This document shows positions 7,874-18,981 of a DNA stretch of 64,000 bases, in pieces. The notes beneath the pieces are model-generated. The model was given only the letters and a program-made list of their open reading frames with translations. It made no database searches and was not told the DNA's origin. This DNA comes from Methylocystaceae bacterium UBA5192 (GTDB taxonomy: Bacteria > Pseudomonadota > Alphaproteobacteria > Rhizobiales > Beijerinckiaceae): the NCBI GenBank assembly GCA_002412985.1, contig DHWC01000036.1:21780-85779 (forward strand), given 5' to 3'. How positions within the stretch are numbered: the stretch's first letter is position 1; every line of letters begins with the position of its first letter. The position numbers and the translations under genes are program-made.

Positions 7874-10800
7874 ATGACGAATGTCGTGAGAGAGCATCAA
7901 GAGGCGCATGACGCCCGCGCTCTGACTTTAAATGATCTTGGTCGGGATCCCCTGTTGCCTAAAGCGCAGGGTCTCTACGATCCCTCAAAAGAGCATGATT
8001 CATGCGGCGTAGGTTTTGTCGCGAACATGCGCAATGAAAAAACGCATGCCATTGTCGAGATGGGATTACAAATCCTCCTTAATCTTGATCATCGAGGCGC
8101 TGTTGGCGCAGATCCTAAACTTGGGGACGGATGCGGGATCCTAGTACAGATACCACATGAATTTTTTAAGGAAGAATGCGCAAAGCTAGGTTTTACCCTG
8201 CCGTCCTCTGGCGACTATGCGATTGGTCAGTTCTTTTTGCCGCGTGATGCAGATATCCGTCAGCGCGCATGTAAGGTTATTGACGACTCGATGCATGAAG
8301 AAGGTCTTATCGTGCTTGGCTGGCGAGATTTGCCTGTCAACTCAAGTGATCTTGGCGAAGCAGTTCGCGCAGTCGAGCCATTTCATAGACAAATATTTGT
8401 CGCACGCGGACCTGATGTCAAAGATGCAGATGATTTTGAGCGTCGGATTTATCTCGCCCGTAAAGCTGCTTCCAATATTGTCTATACTTTTGGTCCTCAA
8501 GGTCGTGAGCTCTACTCAGTTTCTGTTTCAACGCGAACTATCGTTTATAAGGGGATGGTGCTTGTATCGCAGCTTGGCGACTATTTCCTGGACTTAAAAG
8601 ACCCGCGATTTGTTTCGGCTCTTGCACTTGTTCATCAACGCTTCGCGACAAATACATTTCCTTCCTGGCGACTTGCTCACCCATATCGATTTGTCGCGCA
8701 TAATGGTGAAATAAATACCTTGCGCGGTAATCTAAACTGGATGGCGGCGCGCCAAGCGTCTGTCGCCTCGCCATTATTTGGAGATAACATCAATAAACTC
8801 TGGCCAATCTCTTATGAGGGTCAATCTGACACAGCATGTTTTGATAACGCACTCGAATTTTTAGTGCGCGGCGGCTATCCTCTCGCGCATGCTGTGATGA
8901 TGTTGATACCTGAAGCATGGGCGGGAAATCCATTAATGGATGAGAGCCGCCGCGCTTTTTATGAATATCATGCCGCGCTAATGGAGCCATGGGATGGGCC
9001 GGCGGCAATGGCTTTCACAGATGGCCGACAAATTGGCGCAACCTTAGATCGAAATGGATTACGTCCAGCGCGTTATTTGGTTACAGACGATGGCTTAGTT
9101 GTTATGGCTTCAGAAATGGGCGTATTGCCGATTCCTGAAGATAAAATCGTTACGAAATGGCGACTGCAACCAGGTAAAATGTTGTTGGTTGATTTAGAAC
9201 AGGGCCGTATTGTTTCTGACGACGAGATTAAGCAGCAGCTTTCTCAATCTCATCCCTATAAAGAATGGCTCGCACGCACGCAGATACAACTTGAGGATCT
9301 TAAACCTGTAGAAGCGCGGCCTGCGCGAGCCGATGTCTCTCTGCTAGATCGGCAGCAGGCATTCGGATACACGCAAGAAGATTTAGATCTACTCGTCTAT
9401 CCAATGGCGGTTACTGGTCAAGAGGCGATTGGGTCGATGGGGACAGATACGCCCATATCGCCGCTGTCAGACAAAACATCTTTGCTCTATACTTATTTCA
9501 AGCAGAATTTTGCTCAAGTCACTAATCCGCCGATCGACCCGATCAGAGAAGAATTAGTGATGAGTCTTGTGTCTTTTATCGGGCCGCGCCCTAATATTCT
9601 GGATCACGAAGGCTCTGCTAGAAAAAAGCGTTTAGAAGTTCGACAGCCAATTCTCACCAACGAAGATTTAGAAAAGATACGTTGGATTGGAATGGTTGAG
9701 GATAGTTTTGATACAAAAACGCTTGAGATAACTTATGATGCGCCTAAAGGCGCTGACGGCATGCGTGAAGCGCTTAAACGTTTATGTGAACGCGCAGAAG
9801 AGGCTGTATCAGGCCGATATAATATTATTATTCTCTCTGATCGTATGGTGGGGCCAGATCGCATTCCGATCCCCGCTTTGTTGGCGACAGCCGCTGTACA
9901 CCATCATTTAATTCGTAAGGGTTTGCGCACTTCTGTTGGTCTTGTTTTGGAGACAGGCGAAGCGCGAGAGGTGCAGCATTTCGCCTGCTTGGCTGGGTAT
10001 GGAGCCGAAGCGATTAATCCTTATCTCGCTTTTGACACATTGGAAGCATCAGCAAAAGAGCTCCCAGAAGAGATTAATGCCTATGAGGCGATAAAGCGTT
10101 ATATCAAAGCAATTGATAAGGGACTTTTAAAGGTGATGTCGAAAATGGGCATCTCTACCTACCAGTCCTATTGTGGCGCTCAAATATTTGACGCTGTCGG
10201 GTTGGCTCAAGATTTTGTCGATGAATTTTTTAGAGGCACGACAACCCGGATTGAAGGCGTTGGACTTGATACAATAGCTTTAGAAACAGTTCGCCGGCAT
10301 AAACTCGCTTTCGGAGATGCGCCGATTTATCGAGATTCCCTTGACGTAGGCGGCGACTATGCATTTCGTTTCCGAGGTGAAGCGCATAGCTGGACGCCAG
10401 AAACAGTATCGCTTTTGCAGCATGCAGTTCGGGGAAATGCACAAGAACAGTATCGTGCTTTTGCAGACGTTCTTAACAAACAAAGCGAACACCTTTTAAA
10501 TTTACGCGGTCTTTTTCGGATTAAGACCGCCGAAGAAGTTGGTCGCAAAGCCGTACCGCTTGAGGAAGTTGAGACAGCAGCAGATATCGTTAAACGTTTT
10601 GCTACCGGCGCGATGTCATTTGGCTCCATCTCTCGCGAAGCGCATACAACGCTTGCCGTCGCTATGAATAGAATTGGCGGTAAATCCAACACAGGAGAAG
10701 GCGGCGAAGAGCCTGAGAGATTCAAACCAGAACCTAATGGAGATTTAAAGCGCTCCGCAATTAAGCAAGTCGCCTCGGGACGTTTTGGCGTGACGACCGA

Positions 10801-12589
10801 ATATTTGGTCAATGCCGACATGATACAAATCAAAATGGCTCAAGGAGCAAAACCTGGCGAGGGTGGGCAGTTGCCTGGGGATAAGGTAGACGCAGTCATT
10901 GCTAAGGTGCGTCACTCCACGCCAGGAGTTGGTCTCATTTCGCCGCCACCCCATCACGATATCTATTCAATCGAGGATCTGGCTCAGCTCATTTACGATC
11001 TGAAAAATGTTAATCCGAAAGCGGATGTTTCAGTGAAGCTTGTTTCTGAAGTTGGCGTTGGCACTGTTGCGGCAGGCGTTTCTAAAGGCCGCGCCGATCA
11101 CGTGACAATTTCAGGTTTTGAGGGTGGAACCGGCGCTTCGCCGCTAACGTCCATTAAGCATGCAGGCTCGCCGTGGGAAATTGGACTGGCTGAAACGCAT
11201 CAGACATTGGTCTTGAATAATCTCCGCTCCCGTATCGCTGTACAGGTAGATGGCGGCTTAAGAACAGGTCGAGATGTGATTGTCGGCGCATTATTGGGCG
11301 CAGATGAATTTGGTTTTTCCACTGCGCCGCTCATCGCTGCGGGCTGCATAATGATGCGTAAATGCCATTTGAATACTTGTCCGGTTGGCGTTGCAACTCA
11401 AGATCCTGTTTTACGCAAACGTTTCGTTGGACAGCCTGAGCATGTCATCAATTACTTTTTCTTCGTTGCGGAAGAAGTAAGAGAATGGATGGCGGCGATG
11501 GGATACCGCAAATTTGAAGAGCTTATCGGTCAAATGCAAATGCTAGACAAGGATCAGGCCTTAGCCCATTGGAAAGCGCAAGGTCTTGATTTTACGAAGC
11601 TCTTCACCAAGCCAAATGGAGAAGGTCCGCAGGTGCGTCACAGCGCGCGTCAGGATCATGAGCTTGAGAAGGCCCTAGACAATCAATTAATTTCCCAGGC
11701 GCGCGCAGCTTTGGATAGAGGCGCTAAAACATCGATCGAGACCTCTATTCGCAGTGTTAACCGCACAGTTGGCGCAATGCTCTCTGGAGAAGTGGCGCGT
11801 ATTTACGGTCACAAAGGCTTACCTGAAGACACAATTGATATTCGCGTTACGGGTACAGCTGGCCAAAGCTTTGGCGCCTTCCTTTCTCGTGGCGTCACGC
11901 TACGACTTGAGGGAGAGGCCAATGATTATGTTGGTAAGGGCATATCAGGGGGTAAAATTATCGTTTATCCTTCACGGCACGCTCAAAAAATAGAACCTGC
12001 GCATTCCATTATCGTGGGCAATACTGTCCTCTACGGAGCAATTGCCGGAGAATGTTACTTCAGAGGCGTAGCTGGAGAGCGTTTCGCTGTAAGAAATTCA
12101 GGCGCAATGGCGGTTGTTGAAGGCGTCGGCGATCATGGTTGTGAGTATATGACCGGCGGCGTCGTCGTCGTCCTGGGCCAAACGGGTCGAAATTTTGCAG
12201 CAGGCATGTCTGGCGGGGTAGCTTACGTTATTGATGAAGACAAGTCCTTCGCAAGTCGATGTAATTTAGCGATGGTAGATCTTGAACCTATTATAGCTGA
12301 AGAAAAACTTATGGAAAAAGTTTATCACCAAACAAGCGATCTTGCTGCGCATGGACGTGTTGATCTGCTCAACGACATGACCCGATTTGATGCCGAGCGA
12401 TTGCATCATCTCATCACTAATCATCTGCGCTATACGGGATCTACGCGAGCGAGAGATATTCTCGATGATTGGGAAAATTATAAGCTTAAATTTGTAAAAG
12501 TGATGCCGGTTGAATATCGGCGCGCTTTGAACGAAATGAACGCCAGACGCGCTCAATCGCCTATGCAAAAGGCGGTTGGCGATAAGTAA
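7874..12589 (+). CDS. gltB: Glutamate synthase (NADPH), large subunit
   Basis: A 1571-residue GOGAT alpha subunit, full length. With GltD it makes two glutamates from glutamine and 2-oxoglutarate. An N-terminal propeptide of 43 residues precedes the catalytic Cys44 (HDSCGVGF) of the class II amidotransferase domain. The central and FMN domains follow ([21 protein letters not shown]), then the 3Fe-4S motif C-x5-C-x4-C ([15 protein letters not shown]), and a C-terminal beta-helix domain rich in Gly repeats. ATG at 7874 is spaced correctly from GGGGGAG (7859-7865); a GTG at 7865 overlaps that site and is less likely. gltD follows after 143 bases. Confidence 0.97.
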   Translation: MTNVVREHQEAHDARALTLNDLGRDPLLPKAQGLYDPSKEHDSCGVGFVANMRNEKTHAIVEMGLQILLNLDHRGAVGADPKLGDGCGILVQIPHEFFKEECAKLGFTLPSSGDYAIGQFFLPRDADIRQRACKVIDDSMHEEGLIVLGWRDLPVNSSDLGEAVRAVEPFHRQIFVARGPDVKDADDFERRIYLARKAASNIVYTFGPQGRELYSVSVSTRTIVYKGMVLVSQLGDYFLDLKDPRFVSALALVHQRFATNTFPSWRLAHPYRFVAHNGEINTLRGNLNWMAARQASVASPLFGDNINKLWPISYEGQSDTACFDNALEFLVRGGYPLAHAVMMLIPEAWAGNPLMDESRRAFYEYHAALMEPWDGPAAMAFTDGRQIGATLDRNGLRPARYLVTDDGLVVMASEMGVLPIPEDKIVTKWRLQPGKMLLVDLEQGRIVSDDEIKQQLSQSHPYKEWLARTQIQLEDLKPVEARPARADVSLLDRQQAFGYTQEDLDLLVYPMAVTGQEAIGSMGTDTPISPLSDKTSLLYTYFKQNFAQVTNPPIDPIREELVMSLVSFIGPRPNILDHEGSARKKRLEVRQPILTNEDLEKIRWIGMVEDSFDTKTLEITYDAPKGADGMREALKRLCERAEEAVSGRYNIIILSDRMVGPDRIPIPALLATAAVHHHLIRKGLRTSVGLVLETGEAREVQHFACLAGYGAEAINPYLAFDTLEASAKELPEEINAYEAIKRYIKAIDKGLLKVMSKMGISTYQSYCGAQIFDAVGLAQDFVDEFFRGTTTRIEGVGLDTIALETVRRHKLAFGDAPIYRDSLDVGGDYAFRFRGEAHSWTPETVSLLQHAVRGNAQEQYRAFADVLNKQSEHLLNLRGLFRIKTAEEVGRKAVPLEEVETAADIVKRFATGAMSFGSISREAHTTLAVAMNRIGGKSNTGEGGEEPERFKPEPNGDLKRSAIKQVASGRFGVTTEYLVNADMIQIKMAQGAKPGEGGQLPGDKVDAVIAKVRHSTPGVGLISPPPHHDIYSIEDLAQLIYDLKNVNPKADVSVKLVSEVGVGTVAAGVSKGRADHVTISGFEGGTGASPLTSIKHAGSPWEIGLAETHQTLVLNNLRSRIAVQVDGGLRTGRDVIVGALLGADEFGFSTAPLIAAGCIMMRKCHLNTCPVGVATQDPVLRKRFVGQPEHVINYFFFVAEEVREWMAAMGYRKFEELIGQMQMLDKDQALAHWKAQGLDFTKLFTKPNGEGPQVRHSARQDHELEKALDNQLISQARAALDRGAKTSIETSIRSVNRTVGAMLSGEVARIYGHKGLPEDTIDIRVTGTAGQSFGAFLSRGVTLRLEGEANDYVGKGISGGKIIVYPSRHAQKIEPAHSIIVGNTVLYGAIAGECYFRGVAGERFAVRNSGAMAVVEGVGDHGCEYMTGGVVVVLGQTGRNFAAGMSGGVAYVIDEDKSFASRCNLAMVDLEPIIAEEKLMEKVYHQTSDLAAHGRVDLLNDMTRFDAERLHHLITNHLRYTGSTRARDILDDWENYKLKFVKVMPVEYRRALNEMNARRAQSPMQKAVGDK

Positions 12590-12732
12590 ATAATCAGATT
12601 TTCCTCGCTTAATTTAAGACTATGGCGGGGAAGCTCTGCTTAATGGCGGCAGCTGTTTTGACAGAAACGAATGCGAGTGCTCACTTAGGCGATAACGAGT
12701 GAGATATCTTGAATAAGGGGTTTAGTTATACA

Positions 12733-14151
12733 ATGGGAAAAGTAACCGGCTTTCTCGAAATTGATCGTCAGGACCGGAAATATAAGCCGGCGGCTGATCG
12801 TATTCGGCATTATGATGAATTTGTGATCCCTTTGTCAGAAGAGACAACACGGGACCAAGCGTCTCGTTGTATGGATTGTGGCATTCCTTTTTGTCACAAC
12901 GGCTGTCCCGTCAATAATCAAATCCCTGATTGGAATGATCTCGTCTATCATGACGAATGGCGTCGAGCGCTGACTAATCTCCATTCGACAAATAATTTTC
13001 CTGAATTTACTGGACGGATTTGTCCAGCCCCTTGTGAAGCGTCTTGCACGCTGAATCTTCAAGATCAGCCTGTAACAATCAAATCGATAGAGTGTGCGAT
13101 TATTGATCGTGGCTTCAAGGAAGGTTGGGTTAAGCCAGAGATAGCCCAGCATAAAACAGGAAAAAAAATCGCTATTGTTGGTTCAGGTCCTGGCGGTCTA
13201 GCCGCCGCCCAACAACTCGCCCGCACGGGTCATGAGGTTCATGTTTTTGAAAAACTCGCTAAAGCCGGTGGCTTACTCCGCTATGGCATTCCAGATTTTA
13301 AAATGGAAAAGCATCTGATTGATCGCCGCATAACGCAGATGGAGGCTGAGGGCGTATGCTTCCATTACAATGAGAATATTGGGTTTAATAAATCTGTTGA
13401 TGAACTGGTTCAAAATTTTGATGCAGTTATTCTGGCTGGCGGCGCAGAGAAGCCAAGAGATCTGACAATTCCAGGAAGAGAATTGCACGGCGTGCATTTC
13501 GCCATGGAGTTCCTGCCTCAGCAGAATCGTCGTGTGTCAGGAGAAACTTCGACCACCAATAATCCAATACTCGCCACTGGAAAACATGTCGTCGTGATCG
13601 GAGGCGGTGATACGGGCTCAGACTGTATTGGAACCTCAGTGCGACATCGGGCGCTATCTGTAACACAGCTCGAAATCATGCAGCGCCCGCCTGAAAAAGA
13701 GAATAAGCTTCTAACTTGGCCAGATTGGCCACTGAAATTGCGCACGTCTTCTTCTCATGAAGAAGGCGCTGTGCGCGACTTTTCTGTCCTTACCAAAGAA
13801 TTTATTGGCAAAGATGGTCAAGTTGAAGGCGTCCGCTGCATTCATGTCGATGATAAGATGCAGCCAATCGCAGATAGCTCTTTCATTTTAAAAGCTGATC
13901 TTGTTCTGCTGGCTATGGGCTTTGTCTCGCCAATTCATGAAGGGTTGATTGAACAGTCCGGCGTGGCGATAGATGGGCGCGGTAATGTTTCAGCGGATAC
14001 GCGCAAATATACTACCTCGAAAAATAAGATTTTTGCCTGTGGCGACATGCGGCGTGGACAATCTCTCGTTGTCTGGGCGATTAGGGAAGGTCGCCAATGC
14101 GCCGCTGCTGTTGATGAATTTCTTATGGGCGCTACATCATTACCGCGATAA
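12733..14151 (+). CDS. gltD: Glutamate synthase, small (beta) subunit
   Basis: A 472-residue FAD- and NADPH-binding partner of GltB that feeds electrons to it. The N-terminal iron-sulphur cysteines are present ([14 protein letters not shown], then CPAPCEASC), followed by an FAD-binding [11 protein letters not shown] motif near residue 150 and an NADPH-binding GGGDTGSDC motif near 297. The start [13 protein letters not shown] matches the family; an in-frame TTG 24 bases upstream would add eight residues. A GGGG ribosome-binding stretch lies about 12 bases before the ATG. Confidence 0.96.
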   Translation: MGKVTGFLEIDRQDRKYKPAADRIRHYDEFVIPLSEETTRDQASRCMDCGIPFCHNGCPVNNQIPDWNDLVYHDEWRRALTNLHSTNNFPEFTGRICPAPCEASCTLNLQDQPVTIKSIECAIIDRGFKEGWVKPEIAQHKTGKKIAIVGSGPGGLAAAQQLARTGHEVHVFEKLAKAGGLLRYGIPDFKMEKHLIDRRITQMEAEGVCFHYNENIGFNKSVDELVQNFDAVILAGGAEKPRDLTIPGRELHGVHFAMEFLPQQNRRVSGETSTTNNPILATGKHVVVIGGGDTGSDCIGTSVRHRALSVTQLEIMQRPPEKENKLLTWPDWPLKLRTSSSHEEGAVRDFSVLTKEFIGKDGQVEGVRCIHVDDKMQPIADSSFILKADLVLLAMGFVSPIHEGLIEQSGVAIDGRGNVSADTRKYTTSKNKIFACGDMRRGQSLVVWAIREGRQCAAAVDEFLMGATSLPR

Positions 14152-14171
14152 AAATAAAATAGGTGAGGAAC

Positions 14172-14381
14172 ATGATAAGTGAAAAATTAAACCTGTGGTT
14201 TTGCGATAATGTTGTAGGGCAGCCTTGGCAGTTCTTTTTGTTAATTCTACCGTTAGTCGGCGCATTTCTATATGGAAGAGAGCGTAAAAAAGCTGGCTGG
14301 ATTTTGATCGGCGTATGGTTGGTAATCCAGGTTTCCATCTCATTCTTAACGAATTTTATCTTCAGTTGTAATATGGAATAA
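14172..14381 (+). CDS. Small membrane protein, unknown function
   Basis: A 69-residue protein starting MISEKLNLWF with two hydrophobic segments, roughly residues 18-34 (FFLLILPLVGAFLYG) and 41-63 (GWILIGVWLVIQVSISFLTNFIF), separated by the basic turn RERKKAG. A clear AGGTGAGGAA precedes the ATG. It lies 20 bases after gltD and before a strong terminator, so it is probably the last gene of the glt transcript. I do not recognise a family. Confidence 0.65.
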   Translation: MISEKLNLWFCDNVVGQPWQFFLLILPLVGAFLYGRERKKAGWILIGVWLVIQVSISFLTNFIFSCNME

Positions 14382-14411
14382 ATAAAGCCCCGTCTTGGAC
14401 GGGGCTTTATT
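14381..14411. terminator. Bidirectional rho-independent terminator
   Basis: Perfect 14-bp stem: AATAAAGCCCCGTC (14381-14394), loop TTG, GACGGGGCTTTATT (14398-14411). The A/T-rich base of the stem serves as U tract in both directions, ending the glt operon and the convergent L,D-transpeptidase gene. Confidence 0.88.
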
Positions 14412-14450
14412 TCATTAGCTGTTTAATTGCGATCGCTTTAAATCAAATCT

Positions 14451-15161
14451 CTACATAACGATTACAGGCGCGCCTACTTTAATACGGTTATATAGGTCTG
14501 TAACATCTGCGTTCAGCATGCGGATGCACCCTGAGGATACAGCCTCTCCAATTGTCCAAGGCTCATTCGAGCCGTGAATTCTGAACATGGTGTCGCGGTC
14601 CCCCGAATAAAGATACATAGCCCGCGCCCCAAGAGGGTTCTCTTCGCCACCAGACATCCGACGGGGTAGATCTGGTCGACGCTTCAGCATGGCGGCTGGA
14701 GGAGTCCAGACAGGCCAGGCTTCTTTGCGTCCAATCCGCACACGCCCCGCCCAAGTGAAGCCTTCGCGTCCAACACCCACGCCGTAACGCACTGCCTGAC
14801 CATTGGCGAGCGAAAGATAAAGAACGCGATTTTTGGTGTCGACAGTGATCGTTCCAGGTTTCTGATTAGTTGGGTCATCAACAACTTCTTTTGTCGTTGT
14901 TGGGGTTTCGCGCGCTACTTCTGTTGATTCCTGCGCAGGCGCGTTTGTGTCTCGTCCGTCGTTATAGGAGGCGACCATGTCCTCTGCGCCTGCAGGGTAT
15001 TGATCCGCACTTGCGGTTTGACCGCTAAAAAGCGCTAGCAGGGGATTTTCCTCTGCCTTGCAGCTAGCTGAAGACACAAGGCTGACAAGCGTCGAAAACG
15101 CCAGTGTGGAAAGAAATAAACGTGAGTGAGGCTTAATCTTCACCAACGAAAAAAGTACCAT
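14451..15161 (-). CDS. L,D-transpeptidase (YkuD domain), exported
   Basis: A 236-residue cell-wall enzyme. N-terminal hydrophobic signal (residues 12-33, ending in SSASC, so a lipoprotein is possible but the lipobox is poor), a low-complexity linker, then a YkuD domain starting near residue 103 (GTITVDTKNRVLYLSL). The catalytic block is intact: FRIHGSNEP with His, and SSGCIRML with the nucleophile Cys near residue 215. Such enzymes form 3-3 crosslinks in peptidoglycan or tether outer-membrane proteins. It is transcribed toward the terminator shared with the glt operon. Confidence 0.9.
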   Translation of the reverse strand: MVLFSLVKIKPHSRLFLSTLAFSTLVSLVSSASCKAEENPLLALFSGQTASADQYPAGAEDMVASYNDGRDTNAPAQESTEVARETPTTTKEVVDDPTNQKPGTITVDTKNRVLYLSLANGQAVRYGVGVGREGFTWAGRVRIGRKEAWPVWTPPAAMLKRRPDLPRRMSGGEENPLGARAMYLYSGDRDTMFRIHGSNEPWTIGEAVSSGCIRMLNADVTDLYNRIKVGAPVIVM

Positions 15162-15231
15162 CGAGGCTTGCTCCCAGCGTATGCACTGAGCGAAGAATGC
15201 GCGAAGTCCTCATTCGTTCCGTCGTAGTATA

Positions 15232-15264
15232 AAAAAACATTCACAGCGAGGCATGTCCTCGCTG
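15232..15264 (-). terminator. Probable terminator of the SGNH/DUF459 gene
   Basis: Stem CAGCGAGG (15244-15251) / CCTCGCTG (15257-15264), loop CATGT. On the minus strand it is followed, five bases later, by a run of seven Ts (the As near 15232-15238). Confidence 0.6.
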
Positions 15265-15311
15265 AGGCATGGCCTAGCTATGGATCTGAACAGAAGCTTT
15301 GAAGCTTAGGG

Positions 15312-16622
15312 TTAGGGCTTCCAGCTATAATCGTCCGCACGGTCTTTTCTAACAGGTTGATCCCCCCCTTGAACAAAGACATGGCGCGCTAACGCCTTAG
15401 CAGCCTCATCAGCGCCTGGAGGAATTGGGTCTGTTGATTTTTTGGCTAATTCCACGCCGGAGGGGTCTGTAGGGGAGGTTAATGATTGGATCGGACCTAC
15501 CGCGGGTCGTTCAGGTAGCGTTGGCGCGGCGCTAGTTTGCGGTGGGACGGGCGAACGGAACTCAACAGGGCCCTGTGGCGGGGCGGGCTGAGGCCTATCA
15601 GGCGAAGTTGATGGCGCAAGATTGCTTGTCTTATCGGCCGCGGGGGACTGTGGCGCTGCCCCGGTTAACGGGGCATTGGGGTGGTTGGCTTCATAAAGCT
15701 TCCTGATTTCACCTGCTACGAAATGCGCAACGCTCGCGCCTCCAGCGGCAGTTAGATTAACGCCGTCTCCAGTCCTTATTTTAACGATTTGACCATTAAT
15801 ATCCGGACCAAAGGCTATGTATTGTCCCTTCTCATCTGATAGCGCATCCCACAGATCAACAAAGATTGCGCCTTCCGCTGTCGCCCGCTGTTTGATGATT
15901 TCATTCAGCTTGGCGGCATAAGATGAAAAATTTTCATTTTTCATTACAGGAAGGCCTACCCAAATAACCGGGATTTTCTTTTCTCTAAACGTTGCAGTTA
16001 ATGCATTAATTTTTGCTGCATAAAGCTCACGCCAATGAGCGGAGAGTGGCTCATCAGCTTCATTGCCCAAAAAGCTCTGACGGTCTCCTGCGCCAATGAA
16101 GATAACGGCAATATCAATTTTTTGCTGGCCTAAAGCGATCTCTTTTGCTGATTTTGTCCAGTCATAGACATCTGTTCGGGTTAGGCCTGTATCTGGTTTA
16201 GAGAGTTTAAGGACACCAATTTCCGGCTTATCCGTTAATACTTTCTTCAACCCATCGGCCAGCGAATCCCCCATGGCGTCGCCAAGAACAGCAACAAAAT
16301 ATGTCTTTGGCGTCGTCGCGGCTGCTTGATCCTCTGGCGTCATTCCTTCTGTGGGCTTTTTCTGAACTGCTCGGCTATCTTGACGGGGGTTAATCCGACG
16401 CATGCGAGAGGTCGGCGCTGCACGATGTTCATTTGAATGTGAAGAGCCGCCAAACAGACCGCCAAAAAAATCCGAGAAAGGGTCTTCTGCCAGGGCCTCA
16501 GGCGCGCTGGTCAGCAGAGCAACGAGGGCAAGTAGAGCCCTGAGATTTTTTGACATTGAGTGAGGGGGTAGAAAAAATTTGATCATTGAAGCCAATATCG
16601 AGAGGGGCTGGCTGAAAACCAT
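15312..16622 (-). CDS. Secreted SGNH-hydrolase-like protein (DUF459 type)
   Basis: A secreted protein with a DUF459/SGNH-like domain. A signal peptide is clear (MSKNLRALLALVALLTSAPEALA, cut before EDPF), then a Phe/Gly-rich and polar linker, and the domain from about FVAVLGDAMGDSLADGL, in which GDAMGDS stands in for the GDS block. Later VIFIGAGDRQ and GVNLTAAGG (the region of the final His) match the fold; a Pro-rich tail follows. Start is uncertain: ATG at 16622 has AAGGAGG very close, ATGs at 16586 and 16556 lack a site but 16556 gives the cleanest signal peptide. DUF459 proteins are linked to the cell envelope and O-acetylation, by inference. Confidence 0.7.
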   Translation of the reverse strand: MVFSQPLSILASMIKFFLPPHSMSKNLRALLALVALLTSAPEALAEDPFSDFFGGLFGGSSHSNEHRAAPTSRMRRINPRQDSRAVQKKPTEGMTPEDQAAATTPKTYFVAVLGDAMGDSLADGLKKVLTDKPEIGVLKLSKPDTGLTRTDVYDWTKSAKEIALGQQKIDIAVIFIGAGDRQSFLGNEADEPLSAHWRELYAAKINALTATFREKKIPVIWVGLPVMKNENFSSYAAKLNEIIKQRATAEGAIFVDLWDALSDEKGQYIAFGPDINGQIVKIRTGDGVNLTAAGGASVAHFVAGEIRKLYEANHPNAPLTGAAPQSPAADKTSNLAPSTSPDRPQPAPPQGPVEFRSPVPPQTSAAPTLPERPAVGPIQSLTSPTDPSGVELAKKSTDPIPPGADEAAKALARHVFVQGGDQPVRKDRADDYSWKP

Positions 16623-16643
16623 CCCCTCCTTGACGGGAGGACG

Positions 16644-17168
16644 ATGTTTCGTATCAATCCTATCATAACCGGGATGGAGACATGTGTGTATAGGGCGATC
16701 GGCCAATTCTTTAGTAAAGCGATAAGAGTTATTTTCGCCATAGGCGCTGGACTGGGGCTCACACTATCCCCTGGATGGGCAGAAAGCGGAACCCGGGATG
16801 ATCCACCTGCTGAGGTGCGTGTTTCCCCTTTCTCTGGGGTCTTGCAGCCCTGTGATGATCCGAGCATGCTCGATCAAATCGCTATTGATTTTGCTCACAG
16901 GGAATTGGAATTTTGGAACTCTTCTCTGACGATAACCGGCTTTGAAAGAATAGGGGAGGTTGGGTATCGATTAAACGGGCAGACCTATATTCCGCGCCGA
17001 TATTGTCAGGCTGAGGCTCGATTCAGCGATGGCCTGCGACGGCATCTTGTATTCAATATTTCAGCTTCAACTGCATTTTTGGGTCTAGGCTCCGGGGTAG
17101 TGTGGTGCATTCAAGGAATTGATCGTAATCACGCCTTTACGCCTAATTGTCGGTCTTTCGGCCCATAG
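16644..17168 (+). CDS. Conserved hypothetical secreted protein
   Basis: A 174-residue protein with a signal peptide (hydrophobic core IRVIFAIGAGLGLTLSPGWA, cut before ESGTR). The mature part begins with a cysteine (LQPCDD) and ends in a conserved-looking block with further cysteines (RRYCQAEARFSDG, VVWCIQGIDRNHAFTPNC), suggesting disulphides in the periplasm. I recall similar short proteins in Hyphomicrobiales but no function. ATG at 16644 has GGGAGG seven bases upstream; the start of the divergent gene may be only 21 bases away. Confidence 0.65.
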   Translation: MFRINPIITGMETCVYRAIGQFFSKAIRVIFAIGAGLGLTLSPGWAESGTRDDPPAEVRVSPFSGVLQPCDDPSMLDQIAIDFAHRELEFWNSSLTITGFERIGEVGYRLNGQTYIPRRYCQAEARFSDGLRRHLVFNISASTAFLGLGSGVVWCIQGIDRNHAFTPNCRSFGP

Positions 17169-17226
17169 ATCGGCTGTCTTAACTTCAGGGATGTGCACGC
17201 CATAGCCAAGGGTATCGGTTATTTTC

Positions 17227-17967
17227 ATGACAAAGCGATCCCTGGACCCAAAGATATTCTTTTTTTCGGGCGCCCTTTTAAGCGGGGTGATCTTGAACTT
17301 AACGCAGAGCTGGGCCCTTGATTATTGCTCAGGGGCAGAATGTAAGGCGCATGAAATAGCGATGCAGCGTGAGGCGCTGACGGGTAGTAAAAATCGCCCT
17401 GAGCTAGGCAAGTTTGATTTTTATGTTTTGGCGCTGACCTGGACCGCTGAATTTTGTCAAAGAAATTGGAGTGCGTCTCAACAATGCGCAGAGAATAAAA
17501 ATTTAGGATTTGTAGTGCACGGTTTATGGCCTCAATATTATCATGGTTACCCTCTCTATTGCAGAAATGAGATCCCTCTAAGTCCAAATAATATGATCCA
17601 AGCGCTTAAACTATTTCCTACAGAAAGGCTCGTGCGTTACGAATGGCGTAAGCACGGTATTTGTAGCGGAAAAACGCCCCATAAATATTTAGAAGACGTA
17701 TCCACTGCACAAAACCTATTCAAAATACCGCAGGGGTTAGTTAACCCTAAAAATGATCAAACAATGAGGCTTAAGGCGCTCTATTGGGATTTTCTTAAAG
17801 TAAATCCCAGTCTTCACCCAGGCATGTTTTCCATAAACTGCCGTCATGGCGTATTAACCGAGGTTCGTGTTTGTATTTCTCAAGATATGCGGCATTATCA
17901 ATTATGTCCTCAAGTCATGCGTCAAAGTTGCAGAACATCAGATATCTTTATCCCATCATTCCATTAG
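17227..17967 (+). CDS. Ribonuclease T2 family protein, secreted
   Basis: A 246-residue secreted endoribonuclease. Signal peptide (core IFFFSGALLSGVILNL) followed by Cys34. Both catalytic boxes are intact: CAS I FVVHGLWPQ with His98, and CAS II YEWRKHGICSG with Glu139, Lys142 and His143. Several cysteines are placed for disulphides. T2 enzymes cut single-stranded RNA non-specifically through a 2',3'-cyclic phosphate; the bacterial ones act in the periplasm or outside. Only three bases separate it from rlmJ, so they may share a transcript. Confidence 0.9.
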   Translation: MTKRSLDPKIFFFSGALLSGVILNLTQSWALDYCSGAECKAHEIAMQREALTGSKNRPELGKFDFYVLALTWTAEFCQRNWSASQQCAENKNLGFVVHGLWPQYYHGYPLYCRNEIPLSPNNMIQALKLFPTERLVRYEWRKHGICSGKTPHKYLEDVSTAQNLFKIPQGLVNPKNDQTMRLKALYWDFLKVNPSLHPGMFSINCRHGVLTEVRVCISQDMRHYQLCPQVMRQSCRTSDIFIPSFH

Positions 17968-17970
17968 ATC

Positions 17971-18831
17971 ATGAATTATCGTCATAGTTTTCATGCAGGT
18001 AATTTTGCGGATGTTTTTAAACATATATTTATTGTGCGTATTCTTCTTTATCTTTGTTTGAAAGAGTCGCCATTTAGAGTGATTGATACGCATGCAGGCG
18101 AGGGCTTTTATGATCTCAATTGTGAGGAAGCAAATCGTACCTCTGAGTGGCGGCATGGAGTCGGTCGTCTTAGGGATTTTAAGGGTATCGATAAGAGTTT
18201 TTGCGATCTTATCCAGCCCTACCTGTGTTGTGTTGGGATTAATGAGAACGATCAGCCATTAGCTCATTATCCTGGATCGCCAATGATAGCTTCGCGTTTC
18301 ATGCGTCAGCAGGATCGAGCGATTTTTTGCGAATTACATCCTGAAGCCTCGCGCCTACTAAGGCGGCAATTTGCGCATGACAAGCGTATTAAAACTTTGC
18401 ATCTTGATGGGTATCTTGGGCTTGGGGCTTTTATGCCGCCTAAGGAAAGACGCGGACTTGTTTTAATTGACCCGCCTTTTGAGCAGAAGGACGAAATCAC
18501 AAGATTATTATCATCATTTTTATTGGCCTATCGTAAATGGCCGACTGGGATCTATGTAATTTGGTATCCAATAAAAGACCCAGATTTTGATCGAAAATTA
18601 TGCGCTGAATTTTTCAATAATAATATTACCCGCACGCTGCGCTTATCATTGAATATTGGCGGTCAAGCAGATGGATTAAAAAATACAGGGCTATTAATTG
18701 TTAATCCCCCATTCACGTTAGAGGATGAGGCGCAGGAGCTTATGCCCTTTTTGACGCGCCTACTTGCTCAGGGCGAGGACGCTGGGTATCAAATTGATTG
18801 GGCGGTAAGGGAAGGTAAAATTGAGAGGTGA
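17971..18831 (+). CDS. rlmJ: 23S rRNA (adenine(2030)-N6)-methyltransferase
   Basis: A 286-residue SAM-dependent methyltransferase that makes m6A2030 in 23S rRNA. The family N-terminus MNYRHSFHAGNFADVFKH is perfect, followed by the SAM-binding VIDTHAGEGFYDL and the catalytic motif D167-P-P-F (LVLIDPPFEQ). Length is normal. Co-directional with the RNase T2 gene immediately upstream. Confidence 0.95.
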   Translation: MNYRHSFHAGNFADVFKHIFIVRILLYLCLKESPFRVIDTHAGEGFYDLNCEEANRTSEWRHGVGRLRDFKGIDKSFCDLIQPYLCCVGINENDQPLAHYPGSPMIASRFMRQQDRAIFCELHPEASRLLRRQFAHDKRIKTLHLDGYLGLGAFMPPKERRGLVLIDPPFEQKDEITRLLSSFLLAYRKWPTGIYVIWYPIKDPDFDRKLCAEFFNNNITRTLRLSLNIGGQADGLKNTGLLIVNPPFTLEDEAQELMPFLTRLLAQGEDAGYQIDWAVREGKIER

Positions 18832-18981
18832 TGTAGCTACTTTGATCGATTTGAGATATGCGTTGCGTCAAATGTTGTCCCTGTTCATGTCACAAAAATC
18901 GATGTATTTAGCAATCTCTCTACAAACGTAAATAACACTTGGCCAGCGATATGTCAGATTGGCCTTTGACGAGAGCATAGC

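Noticed and set aside
15180..15220. Possible EcfG promoter upstream of the L,D-transpeptidase
   Set aside because: GGAAC is present, but the -10 position reads CATT or ATTC, not CGTT.
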